Assembly: GCA_023052935.1 (NCBI GenBank)
Contig: CM041293.1
Coordinates: 170,149,341-170,213,340 of the forward strand
From: Piezodorus guildinii
Taxonomy: Eukaryota; Arthropoda; Insecta; Hemiptera; Pentatomidae
DNA: 64,000 nucleotides
Direction of reading: 5' to 3'
Shown here: piece after piece, positions 21,801-32,424 of the stretch
Layout of the letters: every line of letters begins with the position of its first letter
How positions within the stretch are numbered: position 1 is the stretch's first letter
Translations under genes and position numbers: made by a program
Notes under the pieces: model-generated
Databases searched by the model: none
The model's input: the letters and a program-made list of their open reading frames with translations, nothing else
Told to the model about the DNA's origin: nothing

Positions 21801-22605
21801 AAAAGTGATATATTCCTAGATAGGGTTCCCTGAGTCCAAATGACCAAGTCTCAAAAAATACCCTTTGTATGTGTATGTCTAATGTAAGTCAAGTTCAGCT
21901 TGAAAATTGGCTATACGTTGTATAAAACTGAATCATAGCTTACCGGAGTTCAAATGACCAAGTCCTGCAAAATGGTTAGTGTGTGTAGTAATTCTATCTT
22001 GGGAACAACGATTTGTATAAAACTGAATTCTCACATTTTGAAAAAGGTATATGCCTATCACACCAACTTTTTTTTTTTTCAAATCAGCTACCTAGAAGAG
22101 CATGCAATTTACACGTTTTTATGATCTCCTCAGAAACGACTCTAACCATTCTGATTAAACTCGCTATATTGGTGTAATATTTAATGAAATTTAATCGAAT
22201 ATGATAAAAAATAATAATAGATGTATAATATACTGAAAATCTTTCCCTTTCTGCTGTTCTGATTTTTCATGCACGACCAGAACCACTGCTGCTTTTTAGA
22301 TGCTTCGATTTCTCGGGGCTGGTTACACCAGCGATGAGCTAGGCCACTACCCTTTTTCAAAGGTATGACCATGATTTCTCAAGCTTCTTAGCTGATTTTC
22401 CAGGGATGTTGGGCTTGTCTAAACGGTCTTCAATATAAAACTATGTTTAACGAAAAGAGCATAGACTTGAGTGATTATTTCATTAGATTATTTAATATTT
22501 GTTTTCAATAATAATAGTTTTTTCAGTTCTTTTTTTTTTTTTTTTTCTTCAATTGACTTTGACAACGGAGGTAAGTGAAAGTCGTCTGTTGGGCGCACCA
22601 GACTT
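21800..22605 (+). repeat. Family R copy with an internal GC-richer insert
   Basis: Landmarks are CCTGAGTCCAAATGACCAAG near 21830, AAACTCGCTATATTGGTGTA near 22155 and GGTAAGTGAAAGTCGTCTGT near 22570. The middle of the repeat is replaced by a GC-richer 200-bp block (22235-22440) absent from other copies. Confidence 0.7.
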
Positions 22606-23289
22606 TATTATGAAAAGGAATGTGTAGGTTGACTAATAGCTTTTTAAAATAACATTTTTTAAGATGAAATCGGGTGTTGGATATTGACAAAATTAAATTA
22701 TTAGTATACAAATTTATCAAAAAATCGAATTTGCTTTAGTAGCTTAACATGGAAATCTCTTCGAGGTGGGGATCTATAGGCCTTTTTGTCTAACTTTTTT
22801 TCCTCCATAGAAGTTTAAAAAATTTACCAAGATCTACATCTCATCAGAAATTAAAAATAACAGAAATTAAAACATTTTATGGTATGAAGCATTTATCACT
22901 AGGTCTGACCCACAGAGGCCAAAATCGCGGTTTAATGTCATAATTCTATAACTATTGATCTAATTAAGATAAATAAACAACTTTCTTTTTTTTTATTTAT
23001 AAGTATAGGATGTTCTTTATTATTGAAAGTAAAAAAAAAAAGTCCAATTACTAATTTAGATATTTAAAAAAAAAATTTAAAGGAACTCATTTAATAATTT
23101 TTTTTTTGTATTTGAACATTTTATGGTATATAATAGGTTAATAATCAAAATAAATGACCTATTATCCGCTTCTAACGAGGTTTTTACGTTTATAACTCCA
23201 TTAATGGGAAATTTACGAAGTATATAACACCGATGAGTGTAATGTCGTTTAAAGGTGAACAAATTAATTATTTACTTAAAATTTTGTAT

Positions 23290-24300
23290 TATGAATAGTT
23301 ATAATTTTAATTGTATTTATTCCAGTTGAACAAAATAAATTTTGATTATAAAATAAGAAGTATATTTTAGGATTTTATCTAAATTAATGTTAACAAATTT
23401 GGCGTCAGTGCTTTAAATCGATATAACACTGATCAACTCCATTTGATCGTTCAAATTATTAAATGGTATTTTAGTAAAAAAACAAAAAAACTAAATTCAA
23501 TAGTTTGCAATAATTGTTTTTCTTAACGTATGTATAAACGATTTGTGTAAAATATTTATACAGATATTTCAAAGTTTCTAAAATACAAATTTCTCTCTTA
23601 TATTTACTTAAAATATAGGTAAGTTTGCTTGTATGATTTTTATTTATTTCCCAACTTGTATTTATCTCTACTACAGGTTGTTGTTTTCATTTGTTTAGTT
23701 GTTGTTTTTATTAATTGTTATTTTCTTGTATATATTTGAATTTATTTATTTCCGATTTTATGTAATTTGACTTCATCATTATTTTTGTGTATATATTGTA
23801 TGAATGTGTACTACATCACTATTACTACTGTTCATTATGTAAAAAATTGTAATATTTCTCAATAAATAAATAATAATAAAAAAAAAATTACTTAAAAAAG
23901 CATTGCTGTCCGTAGTATATGCAAGTGTTGGAGATAGCTAACAATAGCTAATTAATAGCAAAGAATCTACCATTTTTAATAAAATTAAGATAAATGAAAA
24001 ATCCTTATATTTTTTTGCTCTCAAAAACAGAACAAGTTTCACATGAAGACCAGTCTTCATGTAACAGCATCTAAGCTTCCTGTTATTATTATCTATTACA
24101 TATTTGCTGGTAATAAGGAAATAAAAAGTAATAAGAAATATTTGATTTAAACTATTTATTATTATATCTCAATTACAATTAATCCAACATTAAAACATTA
24201 ACACAACTAGAAAGTACATTCGGATTTTAGAAACATTATTGATTTTTACTCACAACTAATTTAATTATTATACAAAATATTAAAACTAATAAAATATTCT
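23290..24300. repeat. Inverted-duplication arm behind gene B
   Basis: This is the counterpart of 18541-18604 plus 20613-21260. It is interrupted at about 23640-23885 by a poly(A)-ended retroposon. Pairing with the gene A arm shows that about 1.7 kb including the gene was duplicated in inverse orientation. Confidence 0.72.
23640..23885 (+). mobile_element. Short poly(A) retroposon or LINE 3' tail
   Basis: TTTTATGTAATTTGACTTCA, TTGTATGAATGTGTACTACA and CTCAATAAATAAATAATAAT with a terminal A-run all recur, inverted, at 35523-35696. Two related copies with poly(A) ends identify a retroposed family, probably the 3' UTR of an unknown LINE. Confidence 0.65.
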
Positions 24301-24307
24301 GATATAA

Positions 24308-24976
24308 CTAAATCATATTATAATAATAGAACTTATTTATTTCTTCTAAATCAGATGGTTCGAGATCTCCAGTAGCGACGTGGGATATTATCCTGCAGAT
24401 GAGGCTGAGGACATTGTCTCTGTTCTGGAGAGGAATTGAGGCTATGTAAGTGGTCATAGCTTCTCCGTAGCTCTTCGGAACGTGATAGCGGTTTTCGTAG
24501 AACTGTGGGTTCTGAGGGAAAAATAAATGTATTAATAATAAAAGAGAGTAAAATAAGGAGTTTATAATTAATAATGAACTTTAGATGATAAAAAGGTTTT
24601 GTAGCAATTGGGCGTAGGACAAATAAGTAGGTACATACCATTTTGTAGTGTTCGTAGCGCATGAACTGAATGATGAGGTTGTGTTCCTGCTGAGGCACTG
24701 TTCTGAACCAACCTTGTACAAGTCCTGCATCTTGTGGATGCATGTGAAGACCAGGGCACGTTTGGAGATCGGGAGGAACTCCAGGGCAGTGGCGATGAAG
24801 TCACCCATCTGGAAAATCCTCTGCTGTTTCAAGAGGTCGACCTGAGAGTCTGAACAAATAAAAGTATGTTTAGACACATACAAAAATAACTATGTTTTTA
24901 CAGCCCAACGATATGGAAATAATAAACAGAATATTTACTCACCAGTGGAAGACTGAGGGCAACAATAGTTGACCAT
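24308..24976 (-). pseudogene. Gene B: three-exon orphan gene with a single 1-nt deletion
   Basis: Exon 1 (24976-24943) encodes MVNYCCPQSST and is split by a phase-1 intron; the joined codon gives D. Exon 2 (24849-24639) reads SQVDLLKQQRIFQMGDFIAT onward through LPISKRALVFTCIHKMQDLY but is 211 nt against 212 in gene C. One base is missing near 24680 after CLSRNT, so the frame shifts before the last 15 codons of the exon. Exon 3 (24511-24308) is fully open, with KSYGEAMTTYIASIPLQNRD. All splice sites and the promoter are intact. It is either a very recent pseudogene or a sequencing or assembly error. Confidence 0.8.
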
Positions 24977-25040
24977 GTTGTAGATGGTAAGTATGCACAA
25001 CTGAGCAGACCAAATGATTCAAAAGCTGAACAGATACTGT

Positions 25041-25150
25041 AAACTGAGGGGTTATTTTGGAGTTTATATAGGGGCAAGAATGGTGGGGATGGTGGTAGGG
25101 GAAGCAAGGCTCGTGGTGGGGGAACTAATGCTCTCATTGGTCAGGCCTAT
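25041..25150 (-). promoter_or_regulatory. Core promoter of gene B (TATA box plus initiator)
   Basis: On the minus strand TATATAAA (25070-25063) is followed about 25 bases later by TCAGTTT (25047-25041), matching the arthropod initiator consensus TCAKTY. The 5' UTR to the ATG at 24976 is then about 70 nt. The upstream C-rich block (CCCCCACCACGAGCCTTGCT) is shared almost base for base with gene C at 37.9 kb, suggesting selection or recent duplication. Confidence 0.75.
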
Positions 25151-25216
25151 AGTTTCCATCTTCTGTCCCCCCTCCACATATTTTTCTTCAATAGGATTCT
25201 GTGACAAACTTTACCA

Positions 25217-25241
25217 AAAAAAAAAAAAAAAAAAAAAAAAA
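25217..25241. repeat. Poly(A) run
   Basis: About 25 consecutive A residues, followed by AGAAAGAAAC. In gene C the equivalent place carries a T-run in matching relative orientation. Confidence 0.9.
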
Positions 25242-25386
25242 GAAAGAAACCAATCAAAACGTTTAAATTAATATAAATAAACAAACTTTAATATTGTAAC
25301 GTTTCGCTATAATTCAGTTAAAATGTTTTAAAAACTTTTAAAATTGTATCTTACACAATGTGGTGGCCGACATACTTATAATTATA

Positions 25387-26949
25387 AACTGCTGTGCAAA
25401 AATATTGCATCAGGGTAAAATTAAATTAAAAAAATTGTATTCCTTTATTCACATTTTCCTAAACTTGATCTCTTGATACTTTAAGATAATACTGTCTACG
25501 CCAAAGGTCAAAAGTAGAGAATTAAGGCTTTACCCTACTCTGTAAGCCAAAAGAAGATAATTACTCCTAAATCAGCCAGTATGCTACTTTCCTTTGTCAT
25601 ATTCACAATAGCTTTTCAAGTTTTTTCTTCAATTTTTTTCTTGTGATTTCTTAAAAGAGTCTTTTTTCTGCAAATTATGAACCGCCAGACTCACTTAACT
25701 GAAACAGACTGTGTCAGAATAGTGACGTTTTCTGAAACTGGAATGTGTCAGCGTGAAATTGCTCAGCGACTTAGAGTAAACCAATCCACAGTTTCAAGAG
25801 TTCTTCGTAGGCACAGGGAGATCAGAAGCTACGGTAGAAGACCCGGGCAAGGCAGGCCAAGGATAACTACGGCTCAAGAAGACAGATTTCTTCGGCTATC
25901 TGCCTTGAGAAATCGTACTTTCACGGGAAATCAGCTACGAGGACTCATCAGCCAATTCAGGAATGTTGAAATTTCGAGTTCTACAGTTAGAAGGCGTCTT
26001 AGGGAGAACAACTTATCGTCTAGAATACCTACAACTGGGCCTCTTCTTACTAGAGCAAACAGAGTTTCTCGACTGGCATTTGCTCGACAACACGCCGAAT
26101 GGACAGAAGATGCGATTTCTGTTTAGTGATGAGTCCAGATTCGCTTTGCACTCACCTGATGGAAGGGAAAGAGTGTGGAGAAGGAGAGGAGAGAGAGACG
26201 CAACTTGCAACATGTCCTACAGATTAGGTTTTGGAGGGGGCTCAATAATGGTTTGGGGCGGAATCAGCATCGAGGCACGAACGGAGCTCCACAGGATAAC
26301 TGGAGGGGCTTTGACTGCTCACAGGTACTTGACAGAGGTGATTGATGATCACGTGTTCCCTTTTGCTCCATATGTGGGTGATAACTTCTTTTTTTTCCAA
26401 GAGAATGCAAGACTCCATACGGCGAATGTTGTCCGACAATACCTACAAGAGGTTGGAATCACACTTTTGGAGATCCCACCAAGAAGCCCTGATCTCAATC
26501 CCATTGAGCACATTTGGGATGTGATAGAGAGGCGGCTCAGAAGTCGGCAAAACCTCCCGACAACCCTGGATGAGGTGGAGACAGCTGTCAGGGTGGAATG
26601 GGAGAATATTTACCAGGCCGTCATCGTGAACGTTATTTCTTCGATGCCTGAGAGACTCAGAGAGATTATCCGTGCTAGGGGAGGGCTGACAAGATATTTT
26701 TAGAAGATTGTTAACCACATTTAAATGTTTTTACATTTTTTTCTTTTGTCAATAAAGAGACATTTTCATTTATTTGTTTGTTTGTTTTTATTTATCCCTT
26801 CCCAGATAATTTTTAATGCTATAAATTTGTTTTATACATACTTCACAACAGTCTTATTAAATAAAATCACCAGAAAAGAAAGCATTGAAGTAATGTTTTA
26901 TGAGATATTAAAAAATATCGAAGTGATGCAATATTTTTGCACAGCAGTT
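25387..26949 (+). mobile_element. Tc1-type DNA transposon, complete ends
   Basis: A 26-bp perfect terminal inverted repeat begins AACTGCTGTGCAAAAATATT at 25387 and ends as its inverse at 26949. TA flanks both ends (25385-25386 and 26950-26951), the TA target duplication of the Tc1/mariner superfamily. Total length is 1563 bp. It holds a single frameshifted transposase gene and an AATAAA at about 26750. The perfect ends suggest it is fairly young or maintained in trans. Confidence 0.95.
25677..26703 (+). pseudogene. Tc1-type transposase, one frameshift and an altered catalytic residue
   Basis: The N-terminus (25677-26126, 149 codons) holds two helix-turn-helix units, the first at GMCQREIAQRLRVNQSTVSR, and a GRPR-like hook (GQGRPRIT). 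The frame then shifts near 26115-26125, and the catalytic half runs to 26703. The first acidic residue lies in LFSDESRF. The second, normally in DNARxHTA, reads FQENARLHTA, so D is replaced by E. The third lies in SPDLNPIEHIWD. The frameshift alone makes it inactive. Confidence 0.92.
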
Positions 26950-26999
26950 TATTAAATTGTTAATCAGTTATAAGTTTATTCTCAATCCGTTACTTTATA

Positions 27000-27665
27000 T
27001 TACCTTTTACAACTTTGTGTAGCAGATGATATATTTTATTAAATCTTTCTCTTTCCAACGCTTTATTACTGTTCTTATTTTTAAATAACCAAAATATTAT
27101 ACAAAAAAAAAGAAGTAGTTTTTCTCTTTTATCCTTTAGTTGGTCATCGAATTATCCAACTTGTATATTTAGCCGTCCTTTATCAATATGATTAAGATGA
27201 TATGGTTAATCTTTTGGAATGTACAAACTTAAATGTTGTTTAGAGTAGGGAAATTTAAAATATCGGCATTTAAGCCCTGTAAGAGTGTATCAATTAGAAT
27301 AAAACTCACATGATATAAAAGCCCTTTAAATTTATACCGATATAGCGAGTTTAATCAAAATCGTTGGAGCCGTTTTTTTTTTTAGAAAAACAGGTCTTAC
27401 TTCCAATCAGTCGATATTAGTGATAAATGTAACGCCTTAGGTGTATAGTTGCCTTAAATATGAAATTTCAGTTTCGCACAACTTTTCTTTTTCGTGCTGG
27501 ACTAACCACAAACACACAGTCACACAGATCTTTTTGCAGGACTTCGTTATTTGGATTCAGGGAACCCTAAACGTGTAATTCCGTTGAAAACTGGAATTCA
27601 AACCTTTTCACGATCGAAATACTTCCCCTTTCAATATACTTCATATAAACGTAAGTGAAAGTAAA
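27000..27665 (-). repeat. Family R copy, minus orientation
   Basis: Landmarks inverse to the 13-kb copy: GATATAGCGAGTTTAATCAA near 27340, CACAGATCTTTTTGCAGGAC near 27523, and CCGTTGAAAACTGGAATTCA near 27582, ending ACGTAAGTGAAAGTAAAA at 27650. A foldback element starts within 20 bases of this end. Confidence 0.7.
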
Positions 27666-27679
27666 AATGGAAACTATAA

Positions 27680-29310
27680 GCTTTTTTCAGTCAAATTCAT
27701 AATTTTTTCAGTCAAATTCATAATTTTTTCAATCGAATTCATAATTTTTTCAGTCAAATTCATAATTGTTTCCATCAAATTCATAATTTTTTTCAATCAA
27801 ATTCATAATTTTTTCAGTCAATTTCATAATTTCTTGTACCCATTTTATACAGTCAATTTAATGAGATTTTACAATCAAGAACTTAACATTTTTATTAAAT
27901 GTTGTTTCTTGTTTATCGATTAAACGATACTTTACGTTACTGTGCTTAATCCGACGGTGCCGCGGGAGTCTTGAGATTTGCCTATCCAGGTTTACTTAAG
28001 ATAGGGATCTTTTACGATTTACACTTTTTAAATCTTTTAAGGGTCACTTGTGGAGCACAAATATAGGGTGATCTGCTGGTTTTGGACTTGCGACCTTAAG
28101 CATAGAAGGCTGTTATGCTAGCCACTACTCCACAGGTGACCCTGAATGTTCCAAAAATCCACAGGTGTTTGAACATGCCGGTTTTGAACACGTGACCTTG
28201 GGGCACTACTCCATAGGTGACTCTGAATGCATTCAGCAAGGTGTTAAAGATCAATATTCAAATTCATCAAATTCATAATTTTTTCAGTCAAATTCATAAT
28301 TTTTTCAATCAAATTCATAATTTTGTCAGTCAATTTCATATTTCCTTGTACCCATATTATACAGTTAATTGAATGAGGTTTTTTGCAATCAAGAACTTAA
28401 CATTTTATTAAAATCTTGTTGTTGTTTATCCATTTAACGTCACTTTATGTTACTGTGCTTAATCCGACGGTGCCGCGGGAGTCTTGAGATTTGCCTATCC
28501 AGGTTTACTTAAGATAGGGATCTTTTACGATTTACACTTTTTAAATCTTTTAAGGGTCACTTGTGGAGCACAATATAGGGTGATCTGCTGGTTTTGGACT
28601 TGCGACCTTAAGCATAGAAGGCTGTTATGCTAGCCACTACTCCACAGGTGACCCTGAATGTTCCAAAAATCCACAGGTGTTTGAACATGCCGGTTTTGAA
28701 CACGTGACCTTGGGCATATTGATCTTTAACACCTTGCTGAATGCATTCAGAGTCACCTATGGAGTAGTGCCCAAGGTCACGTGTTCAAAACCGGCATGTT
28801 CAAACACCTGTGGATTTTTGGAACATTCAGGGTCACCTGTGGAGTAGTGGCTAGCATAACAGCCTTCTATGCTTAAGGTCGCAAGTCCAAAACCAGCAGA
28901 TCACCCTATATTTGTGCTCCACAAGTGACCCTTAAAAGATTTAAAAAGTGTAAATCGTAAAAGATCCCTATCTTAAGTAAACCTGGATAGGCAAATCTCA
29001 AGACTCCCGCGGCACCGTCGGATTAAGCACAGTAACATAAAGTGACGTTAAATGGATAAACAACAACAAGATTTAATAAAAATGTTAAGTTCTTGATTGC
29101 AAAAAACCTCATTCAATTAACTGTATAATATGGGTACAAGGAAATATGAAATTGACTGACAAAATTATGAATTTGATTGAAAAAATTATGAATTTGACTG
29201 AAAAAATTATGAATTTGACTGAAAAAATTATGAATTTGACTGAAAAAATTATGAATTCGATTGAAAAAATTATGAATTTGACTGAAAAAAATTATGAATT
29301 TGACTGAAAA
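27680..29310. mobile_element. Foldback-type element with terminal 21-bp arrays and SINE-containing arms
   Basis: Both ends carry arrays of a 21-mer (AATTTTTTCAGTCAAATTCAT): about seven units at 27685-27835 and about eight inverted units at 29150-29310. The unusual unit with TCGAATTC is third from the end on both sides. Between them are three copies of a SINE-bearing segment: inverse at about 27850-28255, inverse again at about 28300-28717, and direct at 28718-29150. The termini share AGCTTTTTTCAGTCAAATTC. The architecture resembles FB or Galileo-like foldback elements. No transposase is present. Confidence 0.75.
28760..29065 (+). mobile_element. tRNA-derived SINE family A copy inside the foldback arm
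   Basis: An A-box-like stretch TGGAGTAGTGGCTAGCATAA near 28840 and a B-box-like GGTCGCAAGTCCAAAA near 28877 form a tRNA-like head. A partial second head (GGAGTAGTGCCCAAGGTCAC) precedes it near 28760. The body AAAGATCCCTATCTTAAGTA near 28960 ends AAAGTGACGTTAAATGG. Inverse copies lie at about 27950-28140 and 28450-28640. Confidence 0.7.
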
Positions 29311-29439
29311 AAGCTATATACAAAGTAATCGAATTTAATATGCAACAATGGATAAAGCAGCAAGTATATATTTTTTTTAACCTAAAGCATATTAATATAG
29401 ATTTGAAAAGCTATAAAAAATGTCATCTAATATACAAAA

Positions 29440-29637
29440 TTGTATTAATTAATGGAGGGTGATGAAAAGCGGATAAAAAAATGTAATTATTCTAAAAAAT
29501 AATTTCTATGTAATTTAAATCCTTGACCTTTCTTCATTCCCTGCTTTATTTAGAAGTTCCTAAATTGAGTTTAAGTACAGAGGTAAGAAAAAGCCGTATT
29601 TTCAGCGCACCACATTTTTTTTATTATTATTTAAAAT
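29440..29637 (+). repeat. Family R fragment
   Basis: The GGGTGATGAAAAGCGGATAA block and the terminal GAGGTAAGAAAAAGCCGTAT then CAGCGCACCACATTTTTT match the right end of family R with many substitutions. Confidence 0.5.
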
Positions 29638-29997
29638 ATCACTTTTTGTCGTTATCTCAAGAAAGTTAACATTTCATTTTAGGGAATTTCTATGTTTTCT
29701 TGGGATCAAAATTGTTCCTTTTTAATTATGAATTAGCTATTGTTCAAAATATCAATTTTTCCTTTCTTTTTTTAATGATACATCTTGTAAAGGATAAACT
29801 GTATGAGTACAAAGAGTGAAATTAATCATCCTTTATCAACTTATGTTTTACTTAATTTTTTTTTCTTCAATAATAATCAGAATACATGATTCTAAGAAAA
29901 CATAAAAACATGAAAACTACATTAAAAAAATATAGAAAAATCCATTCAACATTATATAACTCTATAAACTTTAAATAAAATAGAATAAAATATACAG

Positions 29998-30132
29998 TCC
30001 AAGCAGCGATAGCTAACTATGATGGTCCATACAAATTTCTTCAAAAAGTACTTATACACACGTTACTAGCTCTAACTTCATGTAATACTACATCAGCTGT
30101 AGACGTCAGAAAATAATATATAAGTTAGTGTA
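29998..30132. repeat. Direct repeat, left copy, flanking a Jockey insert
   Basis: CAGCGATAGCTAACTATGAT through CATCAGCTGTAGACGTCAGA to AAGTTAGTGTA is repeated with about 85% visible identity at 30886-31040 on the other side of the Jockey fragment. It is far longer than a LINE TSD. Confidence 0.75.
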
Positions 30133-30885
30133 ACATGAATTGGAGGATAAAAATTAATTCCAACAAATCCCACCAAATTACTTTTACCCTTCGTCGTAAA
30201 TCTATTACTTCCTGCCCTTCAGTATCCTTTAATAACTCTCCTCTAGTCCCTGTTGAACAGATCCGATACCTAGGACTCCATCTTGACAAACGTCTTACTT
30301 GGAATCCTCATACAAGACTAAAACGACAAGAAACTGCCCGACATTTCTGACTACTTCAACACTTACTGGACAAACGCTCAAACCTTCCACTTTACTACAA
30401 AAGGCTCATCTATATTACCATCATAAGACCGATATGGACCTACGGAGTAGAGCTATGGGGCTCTACTAAACCATCGAATTCTTCTCGTATCCAATCCTTA
30501 CAATCCAAAATCCTTCGGAAAATCCTCAATTCTCCTTATTTTGTCACCAACAAACTCATTCATAAAGACCTTAATATTCCATATGTTGCTGACTTAGCCC
30601 GAACCAGGTACCGTTCCTTCCATGACAAACTCCATTCCCACTCCAATCCATTAGTTTCAATTCTTGCTTCCTCTTCGATCCCTGACAATCCTCCGAGGCG
30701 TCTGAAAAGAAGATGGCCACGAGGCACACGAGTTTAAAATATTTTTAGAGTGCTGCCACTGGGTAGTGTCTCTACATGCAATTCATGACATTTTTCTCTT
30801 TTATCATCACATTTACTTGATGTAGTTTTTGTAATACAGTTGTAGATATCAATAAATATGTTATAAAAAAAATATATATATATAT
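30133..30885 (+). mobile_element. Jockey family C copy, 5'-truncated, with poly(A) and TA tail
   Basis: Coding starts at NWRIKINSNKSHQITFTLRR (30138) and runs through QIRYLGLHLDKRLTWNPHTR. It meets one TGA at 30347-30349 where other copies have R, continues with IIRPIWTYGVELWGSTKPSN, and ends PPRRLKRRWPRG near 30725. The 3' UTR ends at an A-run near 30865. Apart from the stop it is one of the better preserved C copies. Confidence 0.82.
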
Positions 30886-31040
30886 ACAGCCACACAGCAG
30901 AGCGATAGCTAACCTATGAAGACCATAAAATTCTCTTCAAACAAAATACTTATTACACACTTTACTAAAGCTCTACAGACTTCAGTTAACATCAGCTATA
31001 GACGTCAAAAAATTAATATTACTTAAGTTAGTGTATACAG
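30886..31040. repeat. Direct repeat, right copy
   Basis: Partner of 29998-30132, including GCGATAGCTAACCTATGAAG and CATCAGCTATAGACGTCAAA. The next 500 bases (31041-31600) are AT-rich with no gene. The last part of that stretch resembles the segment before the R copy at 35.2 kb (GCAGCTTCACAACCGAA against CCAGCTTCACAGCAAAAG). Confidence 0.72.
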
Positions 31041-31606
31041 TGGAATTTTGTAATTATAAAAACATTTTATTGACTAATACAAGGTTTTTAAAGACTTCAT
31101 TTTCACTAGAGAAATTACAGATTAAATAAGCGATTTTATTAGCAGCCAAAATCAGTATTAGAATGGAAATAACTTTATTTTATTAATTTAGAATGTCACT
31201 TCTCTTTTTCGGATTAACATTTATACTACTGTGCATTCTTAATAAGATTGCTATTTAAATCACAATGACCGCTTTTTTCTATTTATTTTTCAATTTCCCC
31301 TTTCCACATTCGTTCTATACAATTAATATTGCCGCTCAATATTTAAGAATTTGATGATATTTTTACCAGCTATTCTCGACTTTTTCCTGAATTTAAAACA
31401 GTGGATTAGAAAAAACTTCCGACTGATACTTTTAGTTGAGCAACCTTTTTAAGGCAGCTTCACAACCGAATACATGTGATGAGGAAACCTCTCTTTTGGA
31501 ATGATTGTAATTTTAGAGATATATAAAAAAAAGAGAAAAAAAAAAGCTACTCACAATATAATAACGGAGATCTTTAAATTTTTAGTCCCTGCAATACATT
31601 ATCTAA

Positions 31607-32415
31607 AAATCTGGTGCGAGCAACACACGACTTTCACTTACCTCCGTTTTAAAAATCGATCAAAGAATTTTCAAATACAGTAAGAGATAAAAATGAGTGA
31701 GACCATTAAAGAATCAATTAAATGAAATTTCTATAGAAACACGTGTTTTATTAAAAAATCTATTATAATATTATCTAAAATAATCAGTTAGTTTTATCGG
31801 CTTTTCATCACTCTCAATTAACTTTTAAAAGTTTGTTTATAAGATCTTATTTTTTCTAAAATCTTTAGCTTTCCAACGGTATATTATACAAAAAATTGCA
31901 TTAAAAAGATATTTTTGCATCTTTCTCGTTTAGTTGGATATTGAATTCGTTCAACTTATATATTAAGCTGTTATTTATCAATGGTAAAAACATAATATGG
32001 TTATTTTTATAGAATCTACAAAATTAAAGGTACTTTAGGGGAACAAAATTTAAAATATCGGCATTTAAACCCTGTCAGACAATTTTAATGAGAAGAAATC
32101 CTTCTTGATGTTAAAGCCTATTAAATTTTACACTGATATAGCGAGTTTAATCAAAATCGTTCAAATGCATGGTATAAAGTAGCTCTTCTGGTAAGCTCAT
32201 TTTGATGAAAAACGTTTTGTAACGGTTCGGACGTATATTTGTCTTAAATATGAAATTTCAGTTTCATAGGACTTTTAGTTTCCGCCCGGAAGTTGCCACA
32301 CAACACACACACGCACACACAGACCTTTTTGCAGGACTTGATTATTTGGACTCAGGGGACCCTAAAACGTGTATATCCGTTGAAAACTGGAATTCTATAT
32401 ATAGTAAGTGAAAGT
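31607..32415 (-). repeat. Family R copy, best-defined ends
   Basis: It starts AATCTGGTGCGAGCAACACA with ACTTTCACTTACC close behind (31628-31640) and ends TATATAGTAAGTGAAAGTAA (about 32398-32417). ACTTTCACTTAC and GTAAGTGAAAGT are exact inverses, giving 12-bp inverted repeats near both ends. It carries a CA microsatellite near 32300. No coding capacity. Confidence 0.78.
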
Positions 32416-32424
32416 AAAATACTT

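Noticed and set aside
25014..25271. Plus-strand 85-codon frame over the gene B promoter
   Set aside because: It runs through the TATA and initiator region and a poly(A) tract and has no counterpart at gene C except as the antisense of the conserved promoter.
27685..27835. CRISPR-like array of about 21-bp repeats
   Set aside because: The units are contiguous without spacers, AT-rich and mirrored at the other end of a foldback structure, in eukaryotic DNA.
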